A stretch of 64,000 nt of DNA from Gemmatimonadota bacterium (GCA_022822425.1 JAJEBS010000190.1:16386-80385), one strand, 5' to 3'. Positions 1-8,203 are shown, counted from the first letter of the stretch. Numbers and translations are program-made. Notes: generated by a model from the letters alone, not told the origin.

Positions 1-335
1 CCGACCTTCGCGATGGCGTTCTGGACGGTGGTCTCGTCGACCGCTGCCAGCGCCGCGATCGGCTCGCCCACGAAGTGCGGGGTGTTGGTGAGGATGGGGT
101 TGCCCGGCGCCTCGATCTCCGGCACTTCGTCCGCCGTCAGGATGGCGACCACGCCCTCCATCGCGAGCGCCTCCGACGCGTCGATGGCGCGCACCCGCGC
201 GTGCGGCATCGGGCTTGTGATGAGCCGGCAGAAGAGCATTCCGTCGGCGCGGAAATCCTCAGCGTAGCGGGCTCTGCCGGTAACCTTGCTGATGACGTCC
301 GGGGGCGCGAAGTCCCTCCCGATCAACTCAGCCAT
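1..335 (-). CDS. Xanthine dehydrogenase-type molybdopterin-binding large subunit (N-terminal 111 residues)
   Basis: The gene runs off the left edge, so only the first 111 codons are seen and the ORF track misses it. The translation starts MAELIGRDF, followed by a segment reading VTGRARYAEDF and later HFVGEPIAALAA, the classic N-terminal pattern of the aldehyde oxidase/xanthine dehydrogenase large subunit (a/b hammerhead domain). This family carries the molybdenum cofactor and hydroxylates purines, aldehydes or N-heterocycles. The start ATG overlaps the last codons of the [2Fe-2S] subunit gene upstream by 8 bp, so the two are translationally coupled partners. The substrate cannot be told from this fragment. 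No signal peptide is visible, so the subunit would have to be exported with its Tat-bearing partner if the complex is periplasmic. Confidence 0.88.
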   Translation of the reverse strand, partial: MAELIGRDFAPPDVISKVTGRARYAEDFRADGMLFCRLITSPMPHARVRAIDASEALAMEGVVAILTADEVPEIEAPGNPILTNTPHFVGEPIAALAAVDETTVQNAIAKV

Positions 336-1029
336 TGGACACCTCCTCCGCGACAGCCTGCCCGTTTGCGGCGGCGCGCATGACCCCGTTCAGGTAGTGG
401 TCGTAGGCCCCGCACCTGCAGAGATTGCCCGACATCGCCCGGCGCGCCTCCTCGCGCGTCGGACTGGGGTTGGCACGCAGCAGGGCGGCGGCGGCCATCA
501 CCTGGCCCGGCGTGCAGAAGCCGCACTGGGGCCCCAGCTCGTCGATGAAGGCCTGCTGCACCGGGTGGAGCGTCCCGTCCGGGCTCTCGAGGCCCTCTAC
601 CGTGACGACCTCGCGCTCGCGCACCCGCTGCGTGAGCGTCGAGCAGGAGTAGTGGGAGACGCCGTCGATCATGACGGTGCAGGCGCCGCACTCCGCCCGA
701 TCGCAACCCAGCTTGGTGCCGGTGAGCCCCAGCTTGTAGCGGAGCGTCATGGCCAGCGTCTCCTGCGGCAGCACGTCGACCCGCCGAGTCTGCCCGTTCA
801 CGTTGATGGAGACCAGCCGCGGGACGCTGGCGCGGGCGGACGTCGCCGCCGGACCCGCGAAGTACGCGAACGCGGACACCGAGGCGCCGGTCGCGATGAC
901 CCCCTTGATGAACTGGCGGCGAGAGACGTTGCCGCGCCCGGGGAGCTGCGCCAGCAGCCCCTCCCAGGGGGCATCTCCGGCCGGTGGCGCGCCGGAGTCG
1001 GGAACGGTGGGGGGCGACCGCTCGAACAT
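328..1029 (-). CDS. Tat-exported (2Fe-2S)-binding small subunit of a molybdenum hydroxylase
   Basis: This 233-residue protein is the electron-transfer subunit of a xanthine dehydrogenase/isoquinoline oxidoreductase-type enzyme. A plant-type ferredoxin domain holds Cys109, 114 and 117 (GCDRAECGAC) plus a fourth Cys (HYSC), and the second cluster domain has QCGFC and NLCRC. It is longer than the usual 150-170 residues because about 70 residues come first, including a twin-arginine motif SRRQFIKG (Arg37-38) and a hydrophobic stretch, which points to Tat export. I chose the ATG at 1029; the ORF track extends this frame to 2445, but that upstream part lies antisense to the symporter and is only an open shadow. 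It is followed by, and overlaps, the molybdopterin subunit. Confidence 0.9.
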   Translation of the reverse strand: MFERSPPTVPDSGAPPAGDAPWEGLLAQLPGRGNVSRRQFIKGVIATGASVSAFAYFAGPAATSARASVPRLVSINVNGQTRRVDVLPQETLAMTLRYKLGLTGTKLGCDRAECGACTVMIDGVSHYSCSTLTQRVREREVVTVEGLESPDGTLHPVQQAFIDELGPQCGFCTPGQVMAAAALLRANPSPTREEARRAMSGNLCRCGAYDHYLNGVMRAAANGQAVAEEVSNG

Positions 1030-1177
1030 GTGTCCTCCCTCGTGCTGCGGTCCATGGTGCCGACGCGTTGATCGTACGCTGGCGCGGCGCTCGGGACAAC
1101 GGCTATCTCTTCGCGGAGTCGCGCCGATTCGCGGGGACCGTCCCCGTCTACTTTCCACAGCTGGAGGCCCCACGCCG

Positions 1178-1291
1178 ATGAGCAGGATCGCGGAAGCCAT
1201 CGAGATCTTCGAAGCCGCGGGGCGGCCCCTGTTGATGGTGCTGGACGGCATCTCCCGGGAGGATCTGGACTGGAGCCCGACGGGTCCATGA
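1178..1291 (+). pseudogene. 37-codon ORF resembling the N-terminus of a DinB-family protein, overlapping the symporter start
   Basis: The frame reads MSRIAEAIEIFEAAGRPL then DGISREDLDWSPTG and stops. The phrase SREDLDW followed by a P/G-rich turn resembles the first helix of DinB/DUF664 four-helix proteins, which normally run about 150 residues, so this looks like a beheaded remnant. Its TGA overlaps the ATG of the symporter (ATGA at 1288-1291), so it could instead act as a coupled leader ORF. The family assignment is by eye and weak. A complete DinB gene sits on the other side of the symporter at 2847-3317. Confidence 0.4.
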
Positions 1292-2508
1292 ACACGCGCG
1301 CCATCCTCATCGGGCTGGTCCTCGGGCTGGGGCTCGGGATCGCGGCCTCCGCGACCGGATCTCCCGCGCTGCTGCAGGCCGCGGACGCCGTCGAGCCGCT
1401 GGGAGAGGTCTTCCTGCGCGCCATTCAGATGGTCGTCATCCCGTTGGTGGCGGCGGTGGTGTTCGTGGGGGTGGCGCGGATCGGCGACCTGCGCAGGCTG
1501 GGCCGGCTCGGTGGCCTGGCGGTGGGCTTCTTCTGGGTCACGACGCTGCCGGCGATCCTGATCGGGATGGGGGTGATGGGGCTGGCCCTGAGCTTCACGG
1601 CGCCGGTGCCGCCGCCGACGCCAATGACGGAGCTGGACACCGCGACGCCGGGTGTGGTGGCCTTCCTCGTCAACCTCGTGCCGCGCAATCCCATCCAGGC
1701 CGCGGCCGACGGATCGCTTCTCTCGGTGCTCATCTTCGTCGTGCTTCTTGCCGCAGCGGCCACGACCCTGCCGGCGGAACGGCGCGAGGCGCTCACGTCC
1801 CTCGCCGAGACGCTCGGGGACGCCCTGATCAAGCTGATGACCTGGATCCTGTGGACAGCGCCCGTGGGGGTATTCGGTCTCGCGGCGCCGGTGGTCGCCC
1901 AGACGGGGATGGCGATGCTTCAGAACCTCGCCGTCTTCATCGTTGCCGTGGTCGTGGGCTTCTTCATCCTGAAGGGCGTCGTGCTGCTGCCGATGGTCTG
2001 GCTCGTCGGCGGGATGAAGCCAGGGCGTTTCATCCGGGGAACGGTGGGCACCTATACGGTGGGCTTCACCACGACGACGTCGGTGGGAACGCTGCCCATG
2101 ATGCTCCAGGAGGCGGAGAAGCTGGGCCTGTCGAAGAGCACCTTCTCGCTGGTCCTGCCGCTGGCGGCCTCCATCAACCGTCCGGGCAGCGCGCTCTTCC
2201 AGAGCACGTCGCTGGTCTTCCTCGCGGCCATGTACGGGGTGCCGCTCGATGCCGGACTGATCGCGGCGGCCGTGCTGGCCATCTTTCTCGCCTCGATGAC
2301 CGTCGCCCCGGTGCCCAGCGCGAGCATCGTGACCATGGCCCCCGCGCTCGACGTGGTGGGCGTGCCGGTCGCCGGGCTGGGCATCCTGCTGGGGATCGAC
2401 CGCGTGCCGGACGTGTTCCGGTCCGCGACCAACGTGATCGCCCACATGGCGGCCGCGACTACGGTGGATGGTATGACGGGGGGCGGGGAAGGTCGTCCGC
2501 CCAGGTGA
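1288..2508 (+). CDS. Dicarboxylate/amino acid:cation symporter (DAACS/GltP family)
   Basis: This 406-residue polytopic inner-membrane protein has the overall plan of the glutamate/C4-dicarboxylate symporter family, which moves acidic amino acids or dicarboxylates inward with Na+ or H+. The hairpin-1 region reads TTTTSVGTLP, the counterpart of the usual serine-rich motif ending in TLP. The unwound TM7 motif NMDGT is replaced by NRPGS (about residue 296). The C-terminal motif with DR, RT, VN and GD reads DRVPDVFRSATNV without the final GD. These changes at ion- and substrate-binding positions mean the substrate should not be assumed. The start overlaps the stop of the small upstream ORF. Its 3' end overlaps a Fic remnant on the other strand by 50 bp. 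Confidence 0.88.
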   Translation: MNTRAILIGLVLGLGLGIAASATGSPALLQAADAVEPLGEVFLRAIQMVVIPLVAAVVFVGVARIGDLRRLGRLGGLAVGFFWVTTLPAILIGMGVMGLALSFTAPVPPPTPMTELDTATPGVVAFLVNLVPRNPIQAAADGSLLSVLIFVVLLAAAATTLPAERREALTSLAETLGDALIKLMTWILWTAPVGVFGLAAPVVAQTGMAMLQNLAVFIVAVVVGFFILKGVVLLPMVWLVGGMKPGRFIRGTVGTYTVGFTTTTSVGTLPMMLQEAEKLGLSKSTFSLVLPLAASINRPGSALFQSTSLVFLAAMYGVPLDAGLIAAAVLAIFLASMTVAPVPSASIVTMAPALDVVGVPVAGLGILLGIDRVPDVFRSATNVIAHMAAATTVDGMTGGGEGRPPR

Positions 2509-2776
2509 AGCCTTCCCGCAGATTCTGCCCCGGCATCCGCAGCCTCAGACCCTCCGCCTCCGCCTCATCTGAATCCAGAAAGGCATTGCACGCCTCAAGC
2601 TCGCGTTGGGTCTCGGGGATCGAGATCCAGTTGACGGCAAGTGTCCAGCGCTGAGCGAAGTCGAGCACGCTGATCAGCGGGTCCGGACGCCCGGTTCGCG
2701 TCAGCGCGCGCAGCGCGGCGAGGTAGTTGTCGCGGAAGACCGTCGGGACGATGATCCGCTCTTCCCCGCCAGCCAC
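2459..2776 (-). pseudogene. Fic-family protein, C-terminal remnant
   Basis: About 105 codons match the C-terminal end of Fic-domain AMPylase-type proteins: a segment ERIIVPTVFRDNYLAALRAL, then SVLDFAQRW and a closing ACNAFLDS...GLRLRMP. The catalytic HxFx(D/E)GNGR loop and the rest of the Fic fold, normally 150-200 residues upstream, are absent. The frame stays open a few codons upstream (LPLPELV precedes the GTG), but runs straight into the DinB gene. Its 3' end overlaps the symporter by 50 bp. I read this as a truncated, non-functional gene left by rearrangement. The weak GTG at 2776 is simply the first possible start. Confidence 0.6.
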
Positions 2777-2846
2777 GAGTTCCGGGAGCGGGAGCTGCCT
2801 CCAGGGCGGTGCGATCCGTTTAACAACGTCCGTTAGATGGATCGGC

Positions 2847-3317
2847 TCACTCGTACATCATCCCCGGCACCTTGCCCAGGAGTCGCGCATACACCGTCAG
2901 TGCGCCCCGGTGGTGTGCCGTGTGATCCACGAGGGGCATCACGATGGCCGAACGGGATGCTCCGGGCATGATGCGCTCGTCGGCGATCGGCGCGGCAAGG
3001 TCCTCGTCCGAGGCCGCCTTGAAGGTCGCGATGGCCTTCTCGAATGCGCGGTCGAGCCACGCGACGGCCTCCTCGAGCGTCTCCACCGCCCGGGCCGCGG
3101 CGATCAGGCCCTGGAAGTCCATGTTCCACCCCTCCCCGAAGGCGCCTTCCACGAACCACTCGACCGAGTCCGCGGCGTGCGCGATGTGGCCGGCCACGGT
3201 GTAGAGTTCGGGCTGGGGAGCGAACCCCGCGTCCTCCTCCTCGAAGATCGAGATCATCTTCCTGATGTACCCGTGGGACGTCTCCAGCTGCGCGACGATT
3301 TCGGCGGCCTGCGACAT
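2847..3317 (-). CDS. DinB family protein (DUF664-like four-helix bundle)
   Basis: This 156-residue protein has the DinB/YfiT layout: an N-terminal helix, a middle His in TVAGHIAHAADS, and the C-terminal motif DHTAHHRGALTVYARL, whose histidines form the metal site with the first one. DinB-family members are metal-binding four-helix proteins; some are thiol transferases (bacillithiol, mycothiol), but most have no known role, so no substrate is proposed. The ATG at 3317 is preceded by a GGAGAG ribosome site. It stands alone: the Fic remnant lies beyond its 3' end and the MATE gene is divergent. Confidence 0.82.
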   Translation of the reverse strand: MSQAAEIVAQLETSHGYIRKMISIFEEEDAGFAPQPELYTVAGHIAHAADSVEWFVEGAFGEGWNMDFQGLIAAARAVETLEEAVAWLDRAFEKAIATFKAASDEDLAAPIADERIMPGASRSAIVMPLVDHTAHHRGALTVYARLLGKVPGMMYE

Positions 3318-3425
3318 GGCGCTTCTCTCCGGTGATGTGTGTGGGCTCGCCCAGGGGAGGGGCGGGCAAGTCTAGCCTGGCCTTGCGGACTTCTCCAGCC
3401 CGAATCCGGTTAGCTTTCCGCCGCC

Positions 3426-4880
3426 ATGAACGAGCACCAGACGCCCGACCAGCCCGGACCGCTTCCCAACCGGGAGCAGACTCCTCACCGGTCGGCCGAA
3501 ACCTGGTGGGACCTCCTCGTGCACGCCGTTCGCGGTACCGGCGGCGACCCCACCCACGGCCCGATCCGCCGCGCGGTCATCCTTCTCGCCGTGCCGATGG
3601 TGCTGGAGATGGTGATGGAGTCGCTGTTTGCCGTCGTCGACATCTACTTCGTTTCCAGGCTGGGGGACGAGGCCATGGCGGGGGTGGCGCTGACCGAGTC
3701 GGTGCTGGCGCTGATCTACACGCTCGCGATGGGGCTGAGCATCGGGGTCACGGCCGTGGTGTCGCGCCGGGTCGGCGGAGGCGACGAAGAAGGGGCGTCG
3801 CGCGCGGCCGCGCAGGCCATCCTGCTGGGACTCGCGCTGGCGCTCGTGTTCGGCATCGTCGGCGTGACCTTCGCGCCGGACATCCTGCGGATCATGGGCG
3901 CGGACGAGAACGTGGTGGCCACCGGAGTGCCGTACACGCGCATCATGCTCGGCGGCAATGTCGTCATCCTGCTGCTGTTCCTGCAGAACGCCGCCTTCCG
4001 CGGGGCGGGCGACGCCGCGATCGCCATGCGCGTGCTGTGGATCGCCAACGGCCTCAACATCGTCCTCGACCCGCTGCTCATCTTCGGCGTCGGACCGTTT
4101 CCGGAGTTGGGGGTGCAGGGGGCCGCGGTGGCGACCACCATCGGCCGCGGGACGGCGGTCCTGGTGCAGGTCTACACGCTGTTTCGCCTGGGGGGCAGGC
4201 TCCGCATCCGGCTGCCGCACCTCGGCATCCAGCCCTCCCTCATGGCGCAGCTCGTGCGCCTCTCGGCGACGGGGATGCTTCAGACCTTCATCGCCACCGC
4301 CAGCTGGATCGGGCTTACGCGGGTGACGGCGCTGTTCGGGGCCGAGGCGCTGGCCGGCTACGTGATCGCGATCCGGATCATCCTGTTCGCCATCCTCCCC
4401 GCCTGGGGACTCTCCAACGCGGCGGCGACCATGGTTGGCCAGGCGCTCGGGGCCGGGAACCCGGAGCGCGCCGAGCGCGCCGCGTGGATCTCGTGCAAGA
4501 TGAACTTCGTTTTCCTGGGCGCGGTCAGCGTGTTCTTCATCGGCTTCGCGCCCGGCATCGTGGGGCTGTTCGGCGGAACCGAGGGCGCGTCGACCGTTGC
4601 CGTGACCGGGCTCCGCATCGTGTCCATCGGCTTCGTCTTCTACGGATACGGCATGGTGCTCACGGCCGCGTTCAACGGGGCGGGCGCGGTGTGGACGCCC
4701 ACCATCCTCAACTTCTTCTGCTTCTGGCTCTGGGAGATCCCGCTCGCCTGGGGTCTGTCGCTTGCCGGCGGACTCCAGACGACCGGCGTCTACATCGCGA
4801 TGACGGTGTCGTTCTCGACGCTGGCAGTGGTGGCCGCGGTGCTCTTCAGGAGGGGGCGGTGGAGGGAGGCACAGGTGTAG
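3426..4880 (+). CDS. MATE family efflux transporter
   Basis: This 484-residue inner-membrane protein has two homologous six-helix halves, as in NorM/DinF-type multidrug and toxin extruders, which export cationic compounds with Na+ or H+. The first half starts at PIRRAVILLAVPMVLEM after a soluble 55-residue N-terminal tail. Typical phrases include YFVSRLGDEAMAGVAL, QNAAFRGAGDAAIAM and, in the second half, LSNAAATMVGQALGAGNPERAE and AAFNGAGAVWTPTILNF. Length and topology are normal apart from the tail. It is a single-gene unit ending in a region with a GC hairpin, convergent with the first toxin-antitoxin pair. Confidence 0.93.
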   Translation: MNEHQTPDQPGPLPNREQTPHRSAETWWDLLVHAVRGTGGDPTHGPIRRAVILLAVPMVLEMVMESLFAVVDIYFVSRLGDEAMAGVALTESVLALIYTLAMGLSIGVTAVVSRRVGGGDEEGASRAAAQAILLGLALALVFGIVGVTFAPDILRIMGADENVVATGVPYTRIMLGGNVVILLLFLQNAAFRGAGDAAIAMRVLWIANGLNIVLDPLLIFGVGPFPELGVQGAAVATTIGRGTAVLVQVYTLFRLGGRLRIRLPHLGIQPSLMAQLVRLSATGMLQTFIATASWIGLTRVTALFGAEALAGYVIAIRIILFAILPAWGLSNAAATMVGQALGAGNPERAERAAWISCKMNFVFLGAVSVFFIGFAPGIVGLFGGTEGASTVAVTGLRIVSIGFVFYGYGMVLTAAFNGAGAVWTPTILNFFCFWLWEIPLAWGLSLAGGLQTTGVYIAMTVSFSTLAVVAAVLFRRGRWREAQV

Positions 4881-4899
4881 GCGCGGGACAGCGCCGGTG

Positions 4900-4920
4900 C
4901 GCCCGGCCGAGATCCGGGCG
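4900..4920. terminator. GC hairpin between convergent MATE and PIN genes
   Basis: A perfect 7-bp stem, CGCCCGG paired with CCGGGCG across a 7-nt loop, sits 20 bp after the MATE stop and 33 bp before the end of the convergent PIN gene. No U-tract follows on either strand, so intrinsic terminator function is uncertain. Confidence 0.35.
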
Positions 4921-4952
4921 GGGCGCCTCGGGGAGGCCAGGGCGCCGGCCGG

Positions 4953-5363
4953 TTACACCCTCGGCAGCACCTCCGCCCCCGTCAGTCCGAGGTGGTAGTC
5001 GGTGCCCCAGACGGTCCCGATCCCGTACTGCTCCATCAGCGCCAGGCTGGAGGCGTCAACGTAGGTCAAGCGGGATCCCCGCAGGTGGTCGAGCATGCGG
5101 CAGGTGTTCCGGTGGAGTGCGATGGTCGCTTCGAGCACGACGAGGCCGTCCAGGTTGTCGAGGAACAGCCGGCAGGTGCGGGCGGGTTCCTCTCCGTGCC
5201 GATGCAGGAACCACGAGTACGCTTCGGACCACACCAGCATGGACGTGTGCCAGCGGGGCGGAGGCCCGGCGAAGAGCGCTCGCGCCTGCTCGTGGTGCTG
5301 GTCACGCCGGTTGAGCGCCGCGATGAGGATTCCCGTGTCCAGGAAAACCCTCGAAGCCTTCAC
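4953..5363 (-). CDS. PIN-domain toxin (VapC-like ribonuclease)
   Basis: This 136-residue protein is a small PIN domain. The acidic residues that would hold Mg2+ appear in FLDTGILIAAL (Asp8 region), WSEAYSW (Glu) and TYVDASSLAL (Asp), with a last acidic position in WGTDYHL. VapC toxins are endoribonucleases that cut tRNA or rRNA when freed from their antitoxin. Its ATG overlaps the stop of the preceding antitoxin gene (5360-5363, ATGA), the usual antitoxin-first arrangement. The RNA target is unknown. Confidence 0.85.
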   Translation of the reverse strand: MKASRVFLDTGILIAALNRRDQHHEQARALFAGPPPRWHTSMLVWSEAYSWFLHRHGEEPARTCRLFLDNLDGLVVLEATIALHRNTCRMLDHLRGSRLTYVDASSLALMEQYGIGTVWGTDYHLGLTGAEVLPRV

Positions 5364-5587
5364 GGCGATTCGCGCCCGTAGACCACGTCGTCAACGCTCG
5401 CGCTGTCTTCCGGCGCACCTTCGAAAATGCCCACCCAGGCCATCCAGGGATGACAGGCGGGCTCGCGCGACAGAGTCTCGGCCAGGCTTCTCCGGCACAG
5501 CTCCGCCAGCGAGATGCCTTGACGGCGCGCGGCCTCCTTGGCGCGCGCGTACATCTCCTCATCCACGGAGATCTGGGTTCTGATCAC
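5360..5587 (-). CDS. Ribbon-helix-helix antitoxin partner of the PIN toxin
   Basis: This 75-residue protein begins MIRTQISVDEEMYARAKEAA, a CopG/MetJ-like ribbon-helix-helix: a short beta strand with alternating residues (TQIS) followed by two helices containing GISLAELCRRSL. Such proteins dimerise on DNA through the strand and repress their own operon. The C-terminal tail (WVGIFEGAPEDSASVDDVVYG) would thread into the PIN active site. An AT-rich inverted repeat lies 22 bp upstream, as expected for autoregulation. Confidence 0.83.
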   Translation of the reverse strand: MIRTQISVDEEMYARAKEAARRQGISLAELCRRSLAETLSREPACHPWMAWVGIFEGAPEDSASVDDVVYGRESP

Positions 5588-5609
5588 GGGGTGGGGACGC
5601 CTCTTTGGA

Positions 5610-5638
5610 TGTTATCATAACATTGGATGATGATAACA
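5610..5638 (-). promoter_or_regulatory. Inverted-repeat operator/promoter of the RHH-PIN operon
   Basis: TGTTATCA (5610-5617) and its exact reverse complement TGATAACA (5631-5638) are 13 nt apart; an additional ATAACA half-site (5617-5622) nests inside the first arm, giving TGTTATCATAACA. The patch is strikingly AT-rich against a 70 percent GC background and lies just upstream of the antitoxin start. It looks like the binding site for the RHH antitoxin overlapping the promoter. Binding is inferred, not shown. Confidence 0.6.
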
Positions 5639-5814
5639 TACGATGAAGAGCATCTCCAGGATCCCCGCGGGGCTGATCGGCGTCTGCGAACATGGCCGGA
5701 AAGCTGCCCCGGCATCACGGGCGCCTCCATGGCACGACGAGCCGTCTGCGAACCCGGCCTTGCCGTCGCCGTTGTCGGTGACAGCGGGCCGCCGGGCGTA
5801 CTACATTCCGGGCC

Positions 5815-7323
5815 ATGCAAGGACTTCTCTCTTCCGGACATCCGCTGATCTCCGAGGCCGGCGCGGACATCCTCCGCGCGGGGGGCAACGCCTTCGACGC
5901 CATCGTGGCGGCGGCGTTCACCAGCACATTTGTGGAGCCCACCATGGCGAGCCTCGCCGGAGCGGGCTTCGTGCTGGCACGCACCTCTGCGGGGGAGGAG
6001 ATCCTCTTCGACTTCATCGCCGCCGCACCCGGGCGAGCGCATCCCGGGCCTCCGGACGACGGTGATCGCGACTTCTACCCGGTGGACATCCTCTTCGGGG
6101 ATATCCCGCAGGAGTTCACCATCGGGCTGGCCTCCGCCGCGGTTCCCGGCACCCTGAAGGGCCTCGTGCATGTGCACCGGCGTCTGGGGCGGCTGCCGCT
6201 CGCGGAGGTGGTCGCGCCCGCCATCGCCGCCGCACGGGGCGGCACCGTCATCACCCCGTTCGTGTCGGACTCGCTTCAGCTGATGTTCCCCGTGCTGCGG
6301 GACTCGCCGGCGGGGACCGCCCTCTTCCTGGATGAAGGGAAGGTTCTGCCCGCGGGCCGGCTGCACCGCAACCCGGGGATGGCCGACTTCCTGGAAACCC
6401 TGCCGCGTGATCCGAGGGGGTTCTACGGCGGGGATTTCGCCGGGACCATCGAGCGCGACATGCTCGATGGCGGCGGCCTGATGACGCGGGCCGATCTCGA
6501 ACGCTACGAGGTCATCGAACGTCGTCCCCTCTCCGTGGCATATCGCGGGCGGCGCGTCCTCACCAACCCGCCCCCGGCGCTGGGTGGATCGCTCATGGCG
6601 CTTCGCCTCCTGCTTCAGGAGGAGACGGATCTGTCGCGCTGCGCCTGGGGAAGCCGCGAGCACGTGCGCGCGACGGCCCGTGCGCTCGAACAGGCGGTCC
6701 GTCTCCGGGGAGGAGAGGCGGCCCCGCGTGATCCCGCACACGCGGAGCTTCTGGATGGCGTCGATGCTCCGTTGATCCACGCGGTTCAGGGCACCACCCA
6801 CCTCAACGCCTCCGACGCGGAGGGCAACGTCGCCGCGCTCTCCATGTCGAACGGATCGGGCTCGTCGTATTTCCTTCCCGGAACCGGCATCCACTTCAAC
6901 AACATGATGGGCGAAGTCGATCTTCACCCCGCGGGATTCCATTCGTCGGAGCCGGGGGATCGGGTGGCGTCGATGATGTCGCCCGCGCTGCTCCTGGACG
7001 GAGACCAGGTGCTCGCCGCGCTCGGCACCGGGGGCAGCAACCGCATCCCGTCGGCGGTGTTCCAGGTGGTCTCGTGCCTCCTCGACCTGGAACTCTCGCC
7101 CGACGAGGCGTCCAACTATCCGCGCATGCATTTCGACGGCGAACAACTCCAGATTGAGCCGGGATTTCCCGAAGAGGCGATGGCCGCGCTCGCGAAGGAG
7201 TGGGACGTGGCGCTCTGGCCGGAGCAGAACCTGTACTTCGGCGGGGTGCACGTCGTTGCGCCGCGTGTGGCGGGGGTCGGCGGGGATCGGCGCCGGGAGG
7301 GCCACGGGATGGTCGTGGAGTAG
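5815..7323 (+). CDS. Gamma-glutamyltransferase family protein
   Basis: This 502-residue protein belongs to the N-terminal-nucleophile hydrolase family that cleaves gamma-glutamyl bonds (glutathione and relatives) or related acyl amides. It starts with GHPLISEAGADILRAGGNAFDA, the usual N-terminal motif, and carries GTTHLNASDAEGN at 326-338, where Thr327 would become the nucleophile after autocleavage of the precursor. Downstream are SGSSYFLPGTGIHFNNMM and a GTGGSNRIPSAVFQVV motif. No signal peptide is visible at this start, whereas many homologues are periplasmic, so it may be cytosolic or start elsewhere. It forms a single-gene unit. Confidence 0.9.
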   Translation: MQGLLSSGHPLISEAGADILRAGGNAFDAIVAAAFTSTFVEPTMASLAGAGFVLARTSAGEEILFDFIAAAPGRAHPGPPDDGDRDFYPVDILFGDIPQEFTIGLASAAVPGTLKGLVHVHRRLGRLPLAEVVAPAIAAARGGTVITPFVSDSLQLMFPVLRDSPAGTALFLDEGKVLPAGRLHRNPGMADFLETLPRDPRGFYGGDFAGTIERDMLDGGGLMTRADLERYEVIERRPLSVAYRGRRVLTNPPPALGGSLMALRLLLQEETDLSRCAWGSREHVRATARALEQAVRLRGGEAAPRDPAHAELLDGVDAPLIHAVQGTTHLNASDAEGNVAALSMSNGSGSSYFLPGTGIHFNNMMGEVDLHPAGFHSSEPGDRVASMMSPALLLDGDQVLAALGTGGSNRIPSAVFQVVSCLLDLELSPDEASNYPRMHFDGEQLQIEPGFPEEAMAALAKEWDVALWPEQNLYFGGVHVVAPRVAGVGGDRRREGHGMVVE

Positions 7324-7381
7324 CCGCTCCTTCCCACCGCCGCCGATCAGTGTGCGGCGCGAGAGGTCCCGGCGGTCCGGG

Positions 7382-8203
7382 TCATGGATCCGGCAGCAGT
7401 TCCATCGTGGTCGTCACGTTCGTCTCCATCGTCATCCCGGCCATGTTCATGTCGAAGCTGGCGCGGGTCGACTGGCTCCGGAATCGGCCCTCGGCGAGGT
7501 CCACGACCATGGCGCCGGTCATGGTTCCGGTGGCCGTCATTCCCGCACCTCCCGCGTCCAGCTGCATGTCGATCGGACCCTCGAACGAGACGGTTGCGAG
7601 GCTGCCCTCGAGGCCGACGAAGCTGTAGGTCATTCCCACCTCCACCGACATCGATCCGCCGGGGCCCATGGGCAGACTCATCGGCGCGTCCATCGCCCAG
7701 GAGTCCCCCGGACTGACCTCCTCCTCGGGAAACACGAAGTAGCCTGCTTCCCGGAAGAGGTTCTCCGGGTTGAACCCGGGGACGTCCGGCACGCCTTCGG
7801 TGTCGATGACGCCGAGCACCTGGCCCCGTGTGTCCATTTCCGTGGTGATGGCACTCCCCGAAAAGTCCGGCATCTCCATCCCGGGCACGGGCATCGGCAT
7901 TTCCGTGGAGGTCGAGTCGATGGTCGTCCGGAGTCGGATCACCTCGTCCGCCACGCCGACGACGGTCTGCGTCTGATACGTGCGCATCGTCATGACGGGG
8001 CTCGAGGGCATCATCGGGTTCTCCACCTCCGCCTGCGTGGCGTGGGCGTAGCGGGAAACCTGGCCCTCCGGCGGCGTGAGCCTCAGCAGGATCGGCGTGT
8101 CGAGCGGTTCGGCCGGTGTGGGCGGATCCTGCCCGTATGAGGCGACTGCGGTCGAGAACAGGAGGGCCGCGGCGACCGCGGCCATGCACCATGCTGACTT
8201 CAT
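7382..8203 (-). CDS. Secreted hypothetical protein (resembles DUF6263-type)
   Basis: The protein has 273 residues starting MKSAWCMAAVAAALLFSTAVASYGQ, a Sec signal peptide ending at an AxxxxGQ-type site. I chose this ATG because a perfect AGGAGG lies 5 nt upstream; the ORF track's start at 8314 is too early. The mature part is beta-rich with many Met, Pro and Gly residues (for example PMPVPGMEMP and GGAGMTATGTMTGAM) and the phrase VSPGDSWAMDAPMSLP, which is typical of DUF6263-like periplasmic or outer-membrane-associated proteins of unknown role. The family link is by eye only. It stands alone, convergent with the gamma-glutamyltransferase. Confidence 0.7.
   Translation of the reverse strand: MKSAWCMAAVAAALLFSTAVASYGQDPPTPAEPLDTPILLRLTPPEGQVSRYAHATQAEVENPMMPSSPVMTMRTYQTQTVVGVADEVIRLRTTIDSTSTEMPMPVPGMEMPDFSGSAITTEMDTRGQVLGVIDTEGVPDVPGFNPENLFREAGYFVFPEEEVSPGDSWAMDAPMSLPMGPGGSMSVEVGMTYSFVGLEGSLATVSFEGPIDMQLDAGGAGMTATGTMTGAMVVDLAEGRFRSQSTRASFDMNMAGMTMETNVTTTMELLPDP

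Noticed and set aside
328-2445. 705-codon frame on the minus strand covering the symporter region
   Set aside because: Only the part up to 1029 has ferredoxin-domain homology; the rest is Arg/His/Gly-rich and antisense to the conserved symporter, a GC-driven shadow.
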